Source of the DNA: Pseudomaricurvus sp033283175
Lineage (GTDB): Bacteria; Pseudomonadota; Gammaproteobacteria; Pseudomonadales; Cellvibrionaceae
DNA length: 64,000 nucleotides
Direction of reading: 5' to 3'
NCBI GenBank assembly: GCA_033283175.1
Contig: JAWMQM010000001.1
Location: 434,001 to 498,000 of the forward strand
Shown: one piece after another, positions 7,971 to 17,284 of the stretch
Numbering within the stretch: the first letter of the stretch is position 1
Layout: each line of letters begins with the position of its first letter
Program-made: the position numbers and the translations under genes
The notes under the pieces: model-generated
Database searches by the model: none
Told to the model about the DNA's origin: nothing
Seen by the model: only the letters and a program-made list of their open reading frames with translations

Positions 7971-9125
7971 ATGAACACTAATGACAACACCCTCCTGCAG
8001 AGCCCCTTTGGATCCCGGCAGCTGGTACGCTACCCACTGCCCGCCAGAGATCAGCAATCCCTGCGCGCCTGGGATGCCGCCGACGAATACCTGCTGCGCT
8101 GGTTACACGAGGAAGGTCTGCCGACTAACACTCCCACGCTGGTATTGAATGACCAATTCGGCGCCCTCACCTGCTCCCTGCCCTGCCGCCCCCTCGGGTC
8201 GCAGAGCGACTCCTGGCTCGCGCAACACGCCTGTGAACGCAACCTGCAGCAGCTGCCGGACAGCGGGCGTGAACAACTGCAGCTGCTGGACAGCCTGCAG
8301 TGGCCCACATCGCCCCTGCAGCTGGTGGTAATACGCCTGCCCAAACAGCTGGCCCTGCTGGAGCACCAGCTCTACAGCCTGCGCCCACTGCTCACCGCCA
8401 CCACCCGGGTGGTGGCAGCCGGCATGGTGAAACACTGGCCCGCCAGTGCCCAGACACTGTTCGAACAGATTCTCGGGCCCAGCCACACCTCACTGGCCTG
8501 GAAAAAGGCCCGCCTGCTGCACTGCACACCGCTCACCGACGGCTGGAAAGGCGAGAGCCCCTACCCCGATTACTACCAACTGCAACAACCGCCCCTGCGC
8601 CTGGGCAACCACGCCAACCTGTTCTCCCGCAGCGGGCCCGATATCGGCAGCCGCTTTTTCCTGCAGCACCTGCCCCGCCCCTCAGGAGAAACTGAGGTCA
8701 TCGATCTCGGTTGCGGTAACGGCATACTGGGGCTGGCCATGTTGCAGGCCAACCCGCAGCTGCACATGCACTTTGTCGACGAATCCCACATGGCAGTGGC
8801 CAGCGCCCGTGACAACCTGGCTCACAACCTGCCGGCAGTCACCAACGCTCACTGGCACGTGGGCGATGGCCTGCGCAGCTTTGCTGACCAGAGCGCGGAT
8901 CTGGTGATCAACAACCCGCCCTTTCACCAACAGGCGGTGGTGGGGGATCACCTGGCGCGACAGATGTTCCGCGACGCCCACCGGGTACTGCGCCCGGGTG
9001 GTGAATTATGGGTGGTTGCCAACCGTCACCTCGGCTACCACCTGCGCCTGCAGAAGCTGTTTGGCAACTGCACCACCGTAGCCGGCAACAACAAGTTTGT
9101 AATCCTGCGCGCCGACAAGGCGTGA
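7971..9125 (+). CDS. rlmG: 23S rRNA (guanine-N2)-methyltransferase RlmG
   Basis: RlmG uses S-adenosylmethionine to methylate G1835 of 23S rRNA. From the ATG at 7971 the protein is 384 residues, close to the usual 375-380; the longer open frame upstream has no family counterpart. The N-terminal half is the degenerate methyltransferase-like domain typical of RlmG/RsmC. The C-terminal catalytic half has the SAM-binding motif DLGCGNG at about 245 and the target-base motif NNPPFH at about 314-319. RsmC is the main alternative but is usually shorter. It appears to be a single-gene unit with a TATAAT box just upstream. Confidence 0.9.
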   Translation: MNTNDNTLLQSPFGSRQLVRYPLPARDQQSLRAWDAADEYLLRWLHEEGLPTNTPTLVLNDQFGALTCSLPCRPLGSQSDSWLAQHACERNLQQLPDSGREQLQLLDSLQWPTSPLQLVVIRLPKQLALLEHQLYSLRPLLTATTRVVAAGMVKHWPASAQTLFEQILGPSHTSLAWKKARLLHCTPLTDGWKGESPYPDYYQLQQPPLRLGNHANLFSRSGPDIGSRFFLQHLPRPSGETEVIDLGCGNGILGLAMLQANPQLHMHFVDESHMAVASARDNLAHNLPAVTNAHWHVGDGLRSFADQSADLVINNPPFHQQAVVGDHLARQMFRDAHRVLRPGGELWVVANRHLGYHLRLQKLFGNCTTVAGNNKFVILRADKA

Positions 9126-9247
9126 GACGCCAGTTGTCCGCGACAGGCCCGATCTGGCAAGATCAGGAAGCTCGACAGCACTACAGCCAGACGGTAGCGG
9201 CAATACAATAAGCAATACACGGCCCGAACCGGGACAGGAACAGCACT

Positions 9248-9251
9248 GGAG
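9248..9251 (+). promoter_or_regulatory. Ribosome binding site fixing a TTG start
   Basis: GGAG lies 7 bases before a TTG codon at 9259. The nearby ATG at 9254 meets a stop after one more codon, so the TTG is the likely start of the giant fusion gene. Confidence 0.6.
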
Positions 9252-9258
9252 TAATGGA

Positions 9259-12200
9259 TTGACTGAAGCTAAGACGACCAGAACCAGTCGCTGGCTGTCC
9301 GGTAACTTTGAAGCCTTGCAGAAGCAATGCGAGCAGAACCCGGAAGAGACTCTGCACTTTGACCTGGTGATTGTTGGCAGCGGCTATGGTGGGGCGAGTG
9401 CCGCCGCCGCCCTGGCCGGCAGCCACAGTCGTGGGCGGCCGGTGCGCATCGCGCTGCTGGAACGCGGCGTCGAGTATCTGCCCGGCATGTTTCCCTCCTC
9501 AGCGGTAGAGTTACCGGGCCATACCCGGGTACTCACCCCGGGCCGCAGCAAACCCACCGGTAATTGCGAAGGACTGTTCGACATCCGCGTCGGGGAAGCC
9601 GTTACCACCCTCACCGCCAATGGCCTGGGTGGCAGTTCCCTGATTGACTCAGGTGTGATGCTGGAGCCCACCGCCTCGATATTCGATGACCGCTGGCCCC
9701 GCAGCCTGCGCTACAGCGAAAGCGCCGAGCTGTTGCAGGAGTACTTTCCCACTGCCCGCCGCCTGCTGGGCGCCAGTGACGATCAGGGTGATAACACCAT
9801 CCTGCGCCATACCGAACAGGGGGAACAGCCGCTGCGCAAGCAGAGCAACCTGCAGAAGCTGGCCGACAGTGACCTGTGCAGCAGTGACAGCTTCGCCGTC
9901 GCGCCACTGCTGATTGCCATGCAGGATAACCCCGACAGCGCCTCCGTGGCCCTTAACGCCTGCACCCTCTGCGGCGACTGCACCACCGGCTGTAACTACA
10001 ACGCCAAACAATCTCTGGACACCACCCTGCTGGTCAGCGCCCGCCAGGCCGGCGTGGAAATCTATACCGGTACTGCGGTGGAACGGCTTCAGCCACTGCC
10101 AACGGAGGAGGGACCGGTAAACTGGCAGCTGGAGGTGGTACACACCTCCAGCGAGCGACGCCAGCAGCAGTCGGCGCCACTGCGTATCCGCTGCGGCAAG
10201 GTGATTCTCGCCGCCGGCGCCCTCGGCAGCACAGAAATTTTGCTGCGCTCCCAGAGTGATCAGCTGCAGCTGTCACCCCAGCTCGGGCAACGTTTCTCCG
10301 CCAACGGCTACCAGCAGGCGTCCCTCTACAACCAGAATGAAGAGGTCAATGCGGTCGCCGGGGAAGAGACCGCTGCGCACGAGCGCAGGGTGGGCCCCAC
10401 CTCCACCGGCTTCATCGACCTGCGCCATCAACGGGAGGGACTGCTGCTGCGGGATCAAACCGTTACCTCCCCCATGCGACGCTTCTACGAGGAGATGGCC
10501 ACCACCCTCGACTGTCTGGAACGACTCACCACCGTCGACGCCAGCCAGCACCTGGATGGGCAACCGGAAGCCGACCCCTGGGTGGTGGATGAGCAGAAGA
10601 TCCAGCGCACGAGTATTTACGCCCTGCAGGGAGATGACGGCAGTGAGGGTTGCCTGGAATTGACCCGCGCTCCAGCCAGCCTGGCTCCCCTCAGCGGTGA
10701 AGGCCTGCTGCGGGCGCGCTGGCCGGGACTGGCAGACCACCCCCTGTTCCAACATCAGATCGACACCCTGACGCGACTGAAGAACGCCGCCAATTGCGGC
10801 GGCTCGGTGCAGCTGCAACCGTTCTGGCAGCCCCGCAACCGCCAGCAGTCACAGATCACACTGATGCCCGGACACGGCACACTGTTGTCACCGGAACCGC
10901 TGGGCGGCTGCCCCATGGCTGACAGCTCAGACCATGGTGTCGTCGATCACTGCGGCCGGGTCTACGACCTCTCCGATCCACTGACCCCCAATCGGGTATT
11001 TGAATCCCTGGTGGTGATGGACAGTTCGGTGATGCCCAGCGCGCTGGGCGTTCCCCCCGGACTGACCGTCGCCGCGCTGGCGCTGCGCAGCAGCGACTAT
11101 CTGCGCACCCACTGGCGCTGGCGCGCAACGGCGCCAGCTCCCAGCAACTCGCAGGACAGGCCCGCCAGACCCGTCTACCGGCAACCGGATAGCGCACCCC
11201 TGGAGCGGGAAACGGAGGTGGTACTCACCGAACGTTTTACCGGGCCGATTACCCTCAGCGGCGCCAATAACCGGCCACTGGAGTGCGTGGTCGATATCAC
11301 CCTGCGCCTGCGCCCCAAGTCCCTGCGGGCCCTCACCCGCCGCCAGGAACGGACACTGCAGGTCAACCAGGGCGAGAGCCAGATCCGTATACTGCAGCGA
11401 CAGCACTGGCAGGAGCTGGCCAATGCCGGCGCCGATGATGATGAATTTACCTTGCAGGCCATCCTGGTGGCGCCTCTCAGCGGCAGCATGGAGATGATGA
11501 GCCGGGAAAATTCCACCTACTGGGAACGGGTAGTTCGCGCGGGTGGCGGCTGGCTGCTCAACCACGGCCTGCGCGAGGGACAGCGCGCGCTGCTGCGCTG
11601 GCTGCGCCGTGAATTCAGCCCGGTAGCCGGCAAAAACTATCGCCAGCGACAGGCCAAACCAGAACTGCGACAGAGCCTGCAGCTGCTGCAGCAACGCTGG
11701 CAGCAATTTCTGGCGCTGGCCTCCCATTGTGGTGAAGTACGCATCTCCCACTACCGGCTCAATATCATTCGACCCACCGAGGGCTGGCCCACCCAGCTGG
11801 GGGGCTTTAGTGCGCAACCCTCCTCACTGCCGCTACTGGCGCACAAGCGCTTTGGCTACAGCAGTGGCAGTAACCCCATCCGGCAGATGGAAACCCTGCT
11901 GATCGACCTGCTGCCCGGCCTGCAACCCCGTCACCGCCAGCCCGGACGAAAACCCGCCAGCCTGCACAGCGAACCGGGTTTTATGCTGCACCAGCAGAGC
12001 CCGCTGATGGGCATCAGCCGCCAGCAGGACCAGACCACAGCCCTCATCGATACCCTGCTGTGCTGCAGCTTCTTTGCCCGTGCCATGCTGCACCTGCACT
12101 TCTGGAGTTTCCGCACACCGGAGGAGAAAGGACTGACAGTGCGCCCCCAATTTCCGGGGCGTATTTACGGAGGACCAGCACCGGAAATCGCCGAGCTCGA

Positions 12201-14961
12201 TCTGGTGCCGGAGCAGCCGCTGGAGAAGAACCCGCAGCTGCGCATTCGCCTCTCCCGCTACCCGCAGAAGCGCCCGGCAAGCAAGCCACCGCTGGTACTG
12301 ATTCACGGTTTCAGCACCAGCGGTGCCATCTTCACTCACTCCAGCATCAAGCCCAGCCTGGCGGAATATTTCTGGCAGCAGGGGCGCGAGGTGTGGGTGG
12401 TGGACCTGCGCATCAGTGCCGCCATGGCCTCGGCGCTGCGCCCCTGGAAGTTCGAGGATATCGCCTTTGCTGATATCCCCGTGGCCATCGACCACATTTG
12501 CCGGGTCAGTGGCCACCGCCAGCTGGATATCTATGCCCACTGCATGGGGGCGGCGCTGGTGAGTATGGCGATTCTGGCGGAACCCCGAAGTGGCGACCGC
12601 TACTACCGGGAGCGGCAGTTACTGCCGCAGCGCATCCACCGCCTGGTACTGTCACAAGGGGGCCCGCGCATGGTATTCAGCCCCACCAACCAGGCCAAGG
12701 CCCGCCTGCTGGCTCCGCTGATGCCGGTGATCCCCAAATCCTTCTACCAGCTGCAGCGCACCAACCCGCCCTCCACCGCGGAGCAGTTCTGGGATCAGAT
12801 CATCGAGGTGATCCCCTACCCTGCGCGGGAATTCCGCCGCGAGCATCCGCTGTGGCCCTGGCAATCACGCAGCTTTGCCATCACCCGCCACCGGCTGGAT
12901 GCCCTCTATGGGCAGACCTTTAACCTCAACAATGTCAGCAGTGAAACACTCGGGCAACTGGGGGATTTTGTCGGTCCCCTGCACCTGGCCACCGTGACGG
13001 GGGGCGCCCTGCACGCCCTGCGGGAGCGCATAACCAATGCCGGGGAGGAGAACGAGTATGTAACCATCCGCCGCCTGCGGGAACGCTGGGACTTCCCCAG
13101 CCTCAGCGTCCACAGCGACCAGAACCGGGTGCTGGACATCGCCACCCTGGGTCGAATGCAGGAACTGATGAGCGCCGCCGATCGCGATTTCCACACCCAG
13201 GTGCTGGAGGGCTTCGGCCACCTGGACCCACTTATCGGTCGTCAGGCACAGCGTCACTTTGACAAGGTGCGGGAATTTCTCGACTACCCCAGTCGCCTGC
13301 CAGCCAAACTGCCCCGCGCCCTGCGCTACCGCCTGTTTAAGCCAGGGGCAGGCCCGGTGATCGCCCCGGTCAACAAAAACCAGCTGCCGCTGGGGCTGGG
13401 CTTCAGTCGCGAGATGCACAAGCCGGAGTTTGTCCTGTTTCTGCCGGTCACCCTGCAGGGAGAGACGACCTGCCTGTTTGGCGGCTCCCCTGACCAGATG
13501 CCGAGCGCCGCACAGCTGATGCGCCACGGCCACCTGAAACTGGCCCGCCCCCAAAGCGGAGGCTGGTTCAAAACCCGGCTGCCCCTCAACCCGTCGATGT
13601 GGGCGGCAGACGGTATATTAGTGCTGGTGATTGATGATCTCGGCCTGCCCTGCGAACGAATGCCACAACACCTGCTGCCGGACAACCTGTTTGAACTGAT
13701 CGGTACCAGCGGCCTGCCGGAACATAGCCAGCAGTGCGCCGATTACATCCGCGAATGGCTGCTGAGCAATGATTTCCTGCAACGACTGCAGGCCTATCTG
13801 GCGCAACCACAAAACCGGCTCTCCGACTCCATCATGCAGATTCCACTGGCCGAGAGCCGGGAGCAGTTGCAGCTGGTACTGGCCTCCTGTCAGTACCCGG
13901 GGGGAATGTTGAATCGCGGCCCGGCCTACGCCAGCTACCGTCGTCTTGCCAACCACCTCGACGAGCAGCAGCGGCGCTCCCTGGCCCAACTGCAGCCCTC
14001 CCTGCTGGTACTGACCGGCGATCAGGTCTACGTCAACGGTCAGGCAGAGGCCGGCACGAAACAAGGGCTGTTCGATGCCAGGCGCCAGGCCTACCAGCAG
14101 TGGCTGGGGCAGAAAGAAGTTCGCTCCGTCACCCGTCGCCTGCCAACCCTGACGATGATGGATCAACACGAAAACGGTCCTCCCCAGAATCCGGCGCGGA
14201 GAGAGTCACTGCAGCAACGGCTGTCGGGCAAGGCGCATTACATCAACTACCAGCGGCCGGACCTGCCGCTGGTGGACGCTGGCACCGCCCCCGGGCAGCC
14301 ACTCTGGTATCAGGGGCGTTACCAGGGCTTTGACTACTTTGTCGCCGACACCTTCTGCGAGCGGGATGCCAGTGCCACCGACAGCCGCCAACTGATGTCG
14401 GAACAGCAATTCCACGCGCTGGAACAGTGGCTGATCCGCACCCACGCCAATGACCTGCGGCCGCGTTTTATCGTCTCGCCCTCTGCACTGCTGCCGCGGC
14501 GCCTGCCGGCCTCGTCCCCCAATATGGACCTGCACAGTTGGAGCGCTTTCCCGGCAGCTCTCAACCGGCTGCTGCAGTTTGTGGCCGCCCACCGCTGTCG
14601 CAACCTGGTGTTCCTGTCGGGGGATGAGCACCTCTCCAGCGTCGCCCGTGCCGAGCTGCACAGTCCGCACCTGCACCGCCCCATTCGCCTCTATTCCATT
14701 CACAGCTCGGCGCTCTACGCCCCTTTCCCCCATCGCAATGCCCGCACCGAGGACTTTATCCCGCGCGAGACCTTTAACGTTGACGGGGAACTGAGTGAAT
14801 TGGCCTGTACGCTGGAAACCCGTTTTTTCCCCGGCGACGGATTTGCGCTGGTGAGCGCCTACCGGCAGGAAAATCACTGGGCACTGGAGTGTGAGTTCAG
14901 CCGCGAGGGCGGCAATCGGCCACCGGAAAGGTTGCCGCTGGACCGGCCGCAGGGGCACTGA
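9259..14961 (+). CDS. GMC oxidoreductase-alpha/beta hydrolase-PhoD-like fusion, 1900 aa
   Basis: Three enzymes are joined in one chain. Residues 30-620 are a GMC/cholesterol-oxidase-like flavoprotein with the FAD loop GSGYGG (40-45), a Cys-rich CTLCGDCTTGC segment at about 235, and the C-terminal GMC signature around PLGGCP (about 547). Residues about 640-960 form a linker domain I do not recognise. An alpha/beta hydrolase follows with the oxyanion motif HGF (about 1015) and the nucleophile elbow AHCMGA, so the nucleophile is Cys1095 rather than Ser; a likely catalytic His is in GFGHLDP (about 1321). The last 370 residues resemble PhoD-type metallophosphatases (SCQYPGG, LTGDQVY, DQHENG, SGDEH). 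No signal peptide is visible. A role in oxidising and cleaving a sterol-like or lipid substrate is inferred. The start is TTG. Confidence 0.85.
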   Translation: MTEAKTTRTSRWLSGNFEALQKQCEQNPEETLHFDLVIVGSGYGGASAAAALAGSHSRGRPVRIALLERGVEYLPGMFPSSAVELPGHTRVLTPGRSKPTGNCEGLFDIRVGEAVTTLTANGLGGSSLIDSGVMLEPTASIFDDRWPRSLRYSESAELLQEYFPTARRLLGASDDQGDNTILRHTEQGEQPLRKQSNLQKLADSDLCSSDSFAVAPLLIAMQDNPDSASVALNACTLCGDCTTGCNYNAKQSLDTTLLVSARQAGVEIYTGTAVERLQPLPTEEGPVNWQLEVVHTSSERRQQQSAPLRIRCGKVILAAGALGSTEILLRSQSDQLQLSPQLGQRFSANGYQQASLYNQNEEVNAVAGEETAAHERRVGPTSTGFIDLRHQREGLLLRDQTVTSPMRRFYEEMATTLDCLERLTTVDASQHLDGQPEADPWVVDEQKIQRTSIYALQGDDGSEGCLELTRAPASLAPLSGEGLLRARWPGLADHPLFQHQIDTLTRLKNAANCGGSVQLQPFWQPRNRQQSQITLMPGHGTLLSPEPLGGCPMADSSDHGVVDHCGRVYDLSDPLTPNRVFESLVVMDSSVMPSALGVPPGLTVAALALRSSDYLRTHWRWRATAPAPSNSQDRPARPVYRQPDSAPLERETEVVLTERFTGPITLSGANNRPLECVVDITLRLRPKSLRALTRRQERTLQVNQGESQIRILQRQHWQELANAGADDDEFTLQAILVAPLSGSMEMMSRENSTYWERVVRAGGGWLLNHGLREGQRALLRWLRREFSPVAGKNYRQRQAKPELRQSLQLLQQRWQQFLALASHCGEVRISHYRLNIIRPTEGWPTQLGGFSAQPSSLPLLAHKRFGYSSGSNPIRQMETLLIDLLPGLQPRHRQPGRKPASLHSEPGFMLHQQSPLMGISRQQDQTTALIDTLLCCSFFARAMLHLHFWSFRTPEEKGLTVRPQFPGRIYGGPAPEIAELDLVPEQPLEKNPQLRIRLSRYPQKRPASKPPLVLIHGFSTSGAIFTHSSIKPSLAEYFWQQGREVWVVDLRISAAMASALRPWKFEDIAFADIPVAIDHICRVSGHRQLDIYAHCMGAALVSMAILAEPRSGDRYYRERQLLPQRIHRLVLSQGGPRMVFSPTNQAKARLLAPLMPVIPKSFYQLQRTNPPSTAEQFWDQIIEVIPYPAREFRREHPLWPWQSRSFAITRHRLDALYGQTFNLNNVSSETLGQLGDFVGPLHLATVTGGALHALRERITNAGEENEYVTIRRLRERWDFPSLSVHSDQNRVLDIATLGRMQELMSAADRDFHTQVLEGFGHLDPLIGRQAQRHFDKVREFLDYPSRLPAKLPRALRYRLFKPGAGPVIAPVNKNQLPLGLGFSREMHKPEFVLFLPVTLQGETTCLFGGSPDQMPSAAQLMRHGHLKLARPQSGGWFKTRLPLNPSMWAADGILVLVIDDLGLPCERMPQHLLPDNLFELIGTSGLPEHSQQCADYIREWLLSNDFLQRLQAYLAQPQNRLSDSIMQIPLAESREQLQLVLASCQYPGGMLNRGPAYASYRRLANHLDEQQRRSLAQLQPSLLVLTGDQVYVNGQAEAGTKQGLFDARRQAYQQWLGQKEVRSVTRRLPTLTMMDQHENGPPQNPARRESLQQRLSGKAHYINYQRPDLPLVDAGTAPGQPLWYQGRYQGFDYFVADTFCERDASATDSRQLMSEQQFHALEQWLIRTHANDLRPRFIVSPSALLPRRLPASSPNMDLHSWSAFPAALNRLLQFVAAHRCRNLVFLSGDEHLSSVARAELHSPHLHRPIRLYSIHSSALYAPFPHRNARTEDFIPRETFNVDGELSELACTLETRFFPGDGFALVSAYRQENHWALECEFSREGGNRPPERLPLDRPQGH

Positions 14962-14997
14962 TTACCCCGGCGGCCAGTGAGGGGGTAGCGAGGCTAA

Positions 14998-16239
14998 TCA
15001 GGCCGTGACTGGCAGCGCCCGCATTTCGTAGAGGGCGTCGAAGAAGGCCTGCTTGCGCGCACGCATGGCGCGACGGGCCACTTCCATCTCGGCTTTGAGA
15101 GTATCGAGCTTCTGCTGCAGCTCCAGCTTCGGTAGCGACATGGTCTTCAGTCGCATACGCTTGAGGCGGAACGCCTCCCACTGCTGGGTTGCCTCCAGCC
15201 ATTCAGCCTTGAGGCTCTCCAGCTTGCTCTCCCATCGGGACCAGCAGCTGGGCTGGGATTTCACCTGCGCCTTGAGCAGGGCGCGACGGGCAATAATGGC
15301 CGCCTCCTCGCGCTTGCTGGCGCGCTGCAGTCCGCGCACCAGCCCCAGGCCGCGCAGGGTCAGAATCACATAGCGGGTAGGATCCAGCAGCCAGCCGCTC
15401 CAGCCAAACCCGTTGCGGTAGTCGCGGCCGTAATCGTGGTGGTCGGCGTGGTGATTACCCTCACCCAGCGGCCCCATCCACACGTAGTTATTCTTCGCCG
15501 AGCTGAACGCCCCCTTGGTAAATCCCCACATGTGGGTGACGCTGTTCACCGTCCAGGTGTTGTGCTGGGCCAGGATAAAACCGCCGATGGAGGCCACCAT
15601 CAGGCACAGGGCTCCCACCACCGAATCGGTGAGCCAGTAACCCAGCGCCAGTGGCAGCAGGAAGTTCCACAGCACCAGCAACGGAATATAGAGCTTCTCC
15701 TGCCACACCAGCGGGCTGTCACTCTTGGCGGCATAGGCGCGATCCACCTCAGTGGTATCCGGGTGGCGGAAACAGTAGGTGAGCATGTGCGACCAGAGAA
15801 AGTTGCGCCAGCCACTGTTGAACCAGGTGGCGCTGTAGGGATCCAGGTGGTGTTTACCGCTGCGATCCACACCGTGGTGAATGACGTGCATGGCGGCCCA
15901 ACGGCGCACGCTGCCCTGCATCGCCATCACCTGGCCGAAGAAACCAAACAGCAGGTGCACCGGCCAGCTCACCCAGCGCGCCGCGCCATGGGCGATGAGG
16001 CGGTGGGAATAGACGGTGGTGGAGAGACAGCCAATCAGGGCGTGCAGCAGGGTCCAGCCCAACATGACCTTCCAGAAACCCTCAGGCGCAAACAGGTAGG
16101 CCAGCGGGGTCGTCACCAGACACAGCACATGGGTGATGGAAATGAAGGACGCCGTGACCCAATCAATACGGAAACCGTGCTGGAACAGCTCACGGATGCG
16201 GCCGTAGAGAGGGGCGGGGTTGTTGGATAACGCTTTCAT
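14998..16239 (-). CDS. Acyl-CoA/fatty acid desaturase with coiled-coil tail
   Basis: This 413-residue integral-membrane di-iron desaturase of the delta-9 type inserts a cis double bond into acyl chains. The three histidine boxes are HRLIAH (79-84), HVIHH (118-122) and HHADHH (263-268), with a further QHN segment at about 225. Hydrophobic segments lie at about 30-50, 55-75, 90-108, 182-204 and 206-225. Residues from about 306 to 400 are a long, strongly charged Arg/Lys/Glu-rich coiled coil that bacterial delta-9 desaturases usually lack. It converges with the GMC fusion gene, with 36 bases between them. Electrons would come from a ferredoxin or rubredoxin not encoded beside it. Confidence 0.88.
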   Translation of the reverse strand: MKALSNNPAPLYGRIRELFQHGFRIDWVTASFISITHVLCLVTTPLAYLFAPEGFWKVMLGWTLLHALIGCLSTTVYSHRLIAHGAARWVSWPVHLLFGFFGQVMAMQGSVRRWAAMHVIHHGVDRSGKHHLDPYSATWFNSGWRNFLWSHMLTYCFRHPDTTEVDRAYAAKSDSPLVWQEKLYIPLLVLWNFLLPLALGYWLTDSVVGALCLMVASIGGFILAQHNTWTVNSVTHMWGFTKGAFSSAKNNYVWMGPLGEGNHHADHHDYGRDYRNGFGWSGWLLDPTRYVILTLRGLGLVRGLQRASKREEAAIIARRALLKAQVKSQPSCWSRWESKLESLKAEWLEATQQWEAFRLKRMRLKTMSLPKLELQQKLDTLKAEMEVARRAMRARKQAFFDALYEMRALPVTA

Positions 16240-16448
16240 CGGTCACCTGGGAATCGTCGTTGCGGCAATGGCTTCACCCCGGTATGGGGGCAGACACCGT
16301 CGTAAACAAGTGGGCAGGCGATTATACCGGAAACACGCCGCTGTCGCCCTGCCCCTGGCTCGCCCGCCCGCGCCGCAGGGACGCGGCAAGCGCCGGCTTT
16401 TTTGCTAAACTGCGCCCCTTTGCGGCCATATACACACCCGATCCCACC

Positions 16449-17282
16449 ATGAGCGACACTCCCAGCACTTCCTGCAGTCCTGCCTGGCTTCAGCGCTTCG
16501 GCGGTATCGCCCGCCTCTATGGCCAGTCTGCCCTGCAGACCTTTTATCAGGCCCATGTAGCCGTGGTGGGTATCGGCGGCGTCGGCACCTGGGTGGCGGA
16601 AGCCCTGGCCCGCAGCGGCATCGGTACCATCACCCTGATCGACATGGATGACATCTGTGTGACCAATACCAACCGCCAGCTGCACGCGCTGGCCAGCACC
16701 ATTGGCCAACAGAAGATCGAAGTGATGGCCCAGCGTCTCAAAGACATCAACCCGGAGCTGCAAGTTCACTGCATCGACGACTTTGTCGATACCGACAATA
16801 TCCCCGAACTGATCAGCGCCGACTGTGACCTGGTGATCGACGCCATCGACGCCGCCCATGTCAAAGCCGCCCTGATCGCCAGCTGCAAGCGCCGCAAGCA
16901 GCTGCTGGTCACCGTCGGCTCCGCCGGCGGCAAACTCGACCCCCGCCAGATTACCAGCGGCGACCTGGCCCGCACCGTCAACGACCCGCTGCTGGCCAAG
17001 GTGCGCAACACCCTGCGCCGACAGTACAACTTCTCCCGCAACCCGAAACGGGTCTTCTCGGTGGAGGCGGTCTACTCCACCGAGCAGATGACCTACCCCT
17101 CCGCTGACGGCAGTACCTGCCAGAGCAAGGAAGGCTTGAGCGACGGCGTGAAACTGGACTGCAGCGGGGGTTTTGGCAGCGCCACCATGGTCACCGCCAG
17201 CTTCGGCTTTGTGGCGGTCTCCCGCGGTCTCGAGAAGATGCTGGCACGGGCAGAGCGCAAGGCGGCGGAGACAGACGCCTGA
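16449..17282 (+). CDS. tcdA: tRNA threonylcarbamoyladenosine dehydratase TcdA
   Basis: TcdA (CsdL) is an E1-like ATP-dependent enzyme that cyclises t6A37 of tRNAs to ct6A. From the ATG at 16449 the protein has 277 residues, close to E. coli TcdA (268); the open frame upstream has no start signals. The nucleotide-binding motif GIGGVGTWVAEALARSGIG is at 41-59, and the acidic LIDMDDICVTNTNRQ segment typical of the E1/ThiF/MoeB family follows. A TAAACT -10-like box lies about 40 bases upstream. It ends 2 bases from the convergent csdA-csdE fusion, which matches the known CsdA-CsdE-CsdL partnership. Confidence 0.93.
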   Translation: MSDTPSTSCSPAWLQRFGGIARLYGQSALQTFYQAHVAVVGIGGVGTWVAEALARSGIGTITLIDMDDICVTNTNRQLHALASTIGQQKIEVMAQRLKDINPELQVHCIDDFVDTDNIPELISADCDLVIDAIDAAHVKAALIASCKRRKQLLVTVGSAGGKLDPRQITSGDLARTVNDPLLAKVRNTLRRQYNFSRNPKRVFSVEAVYSTEQMTYPSADGSTCQSKEGLSDGVKLDCSGGFGSATMVTASFGFVAVSRGLEKMLARAERKAAETDA

Positions 17283-17284
17283 GG

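Noticed and set aside
7616..7990. Minus-strand 124-codon frame opposite the rlmG upstream region
   Set aside because: It overlaps the rlmG promoter region and start, and has no ribosome binding site or recognisable features.
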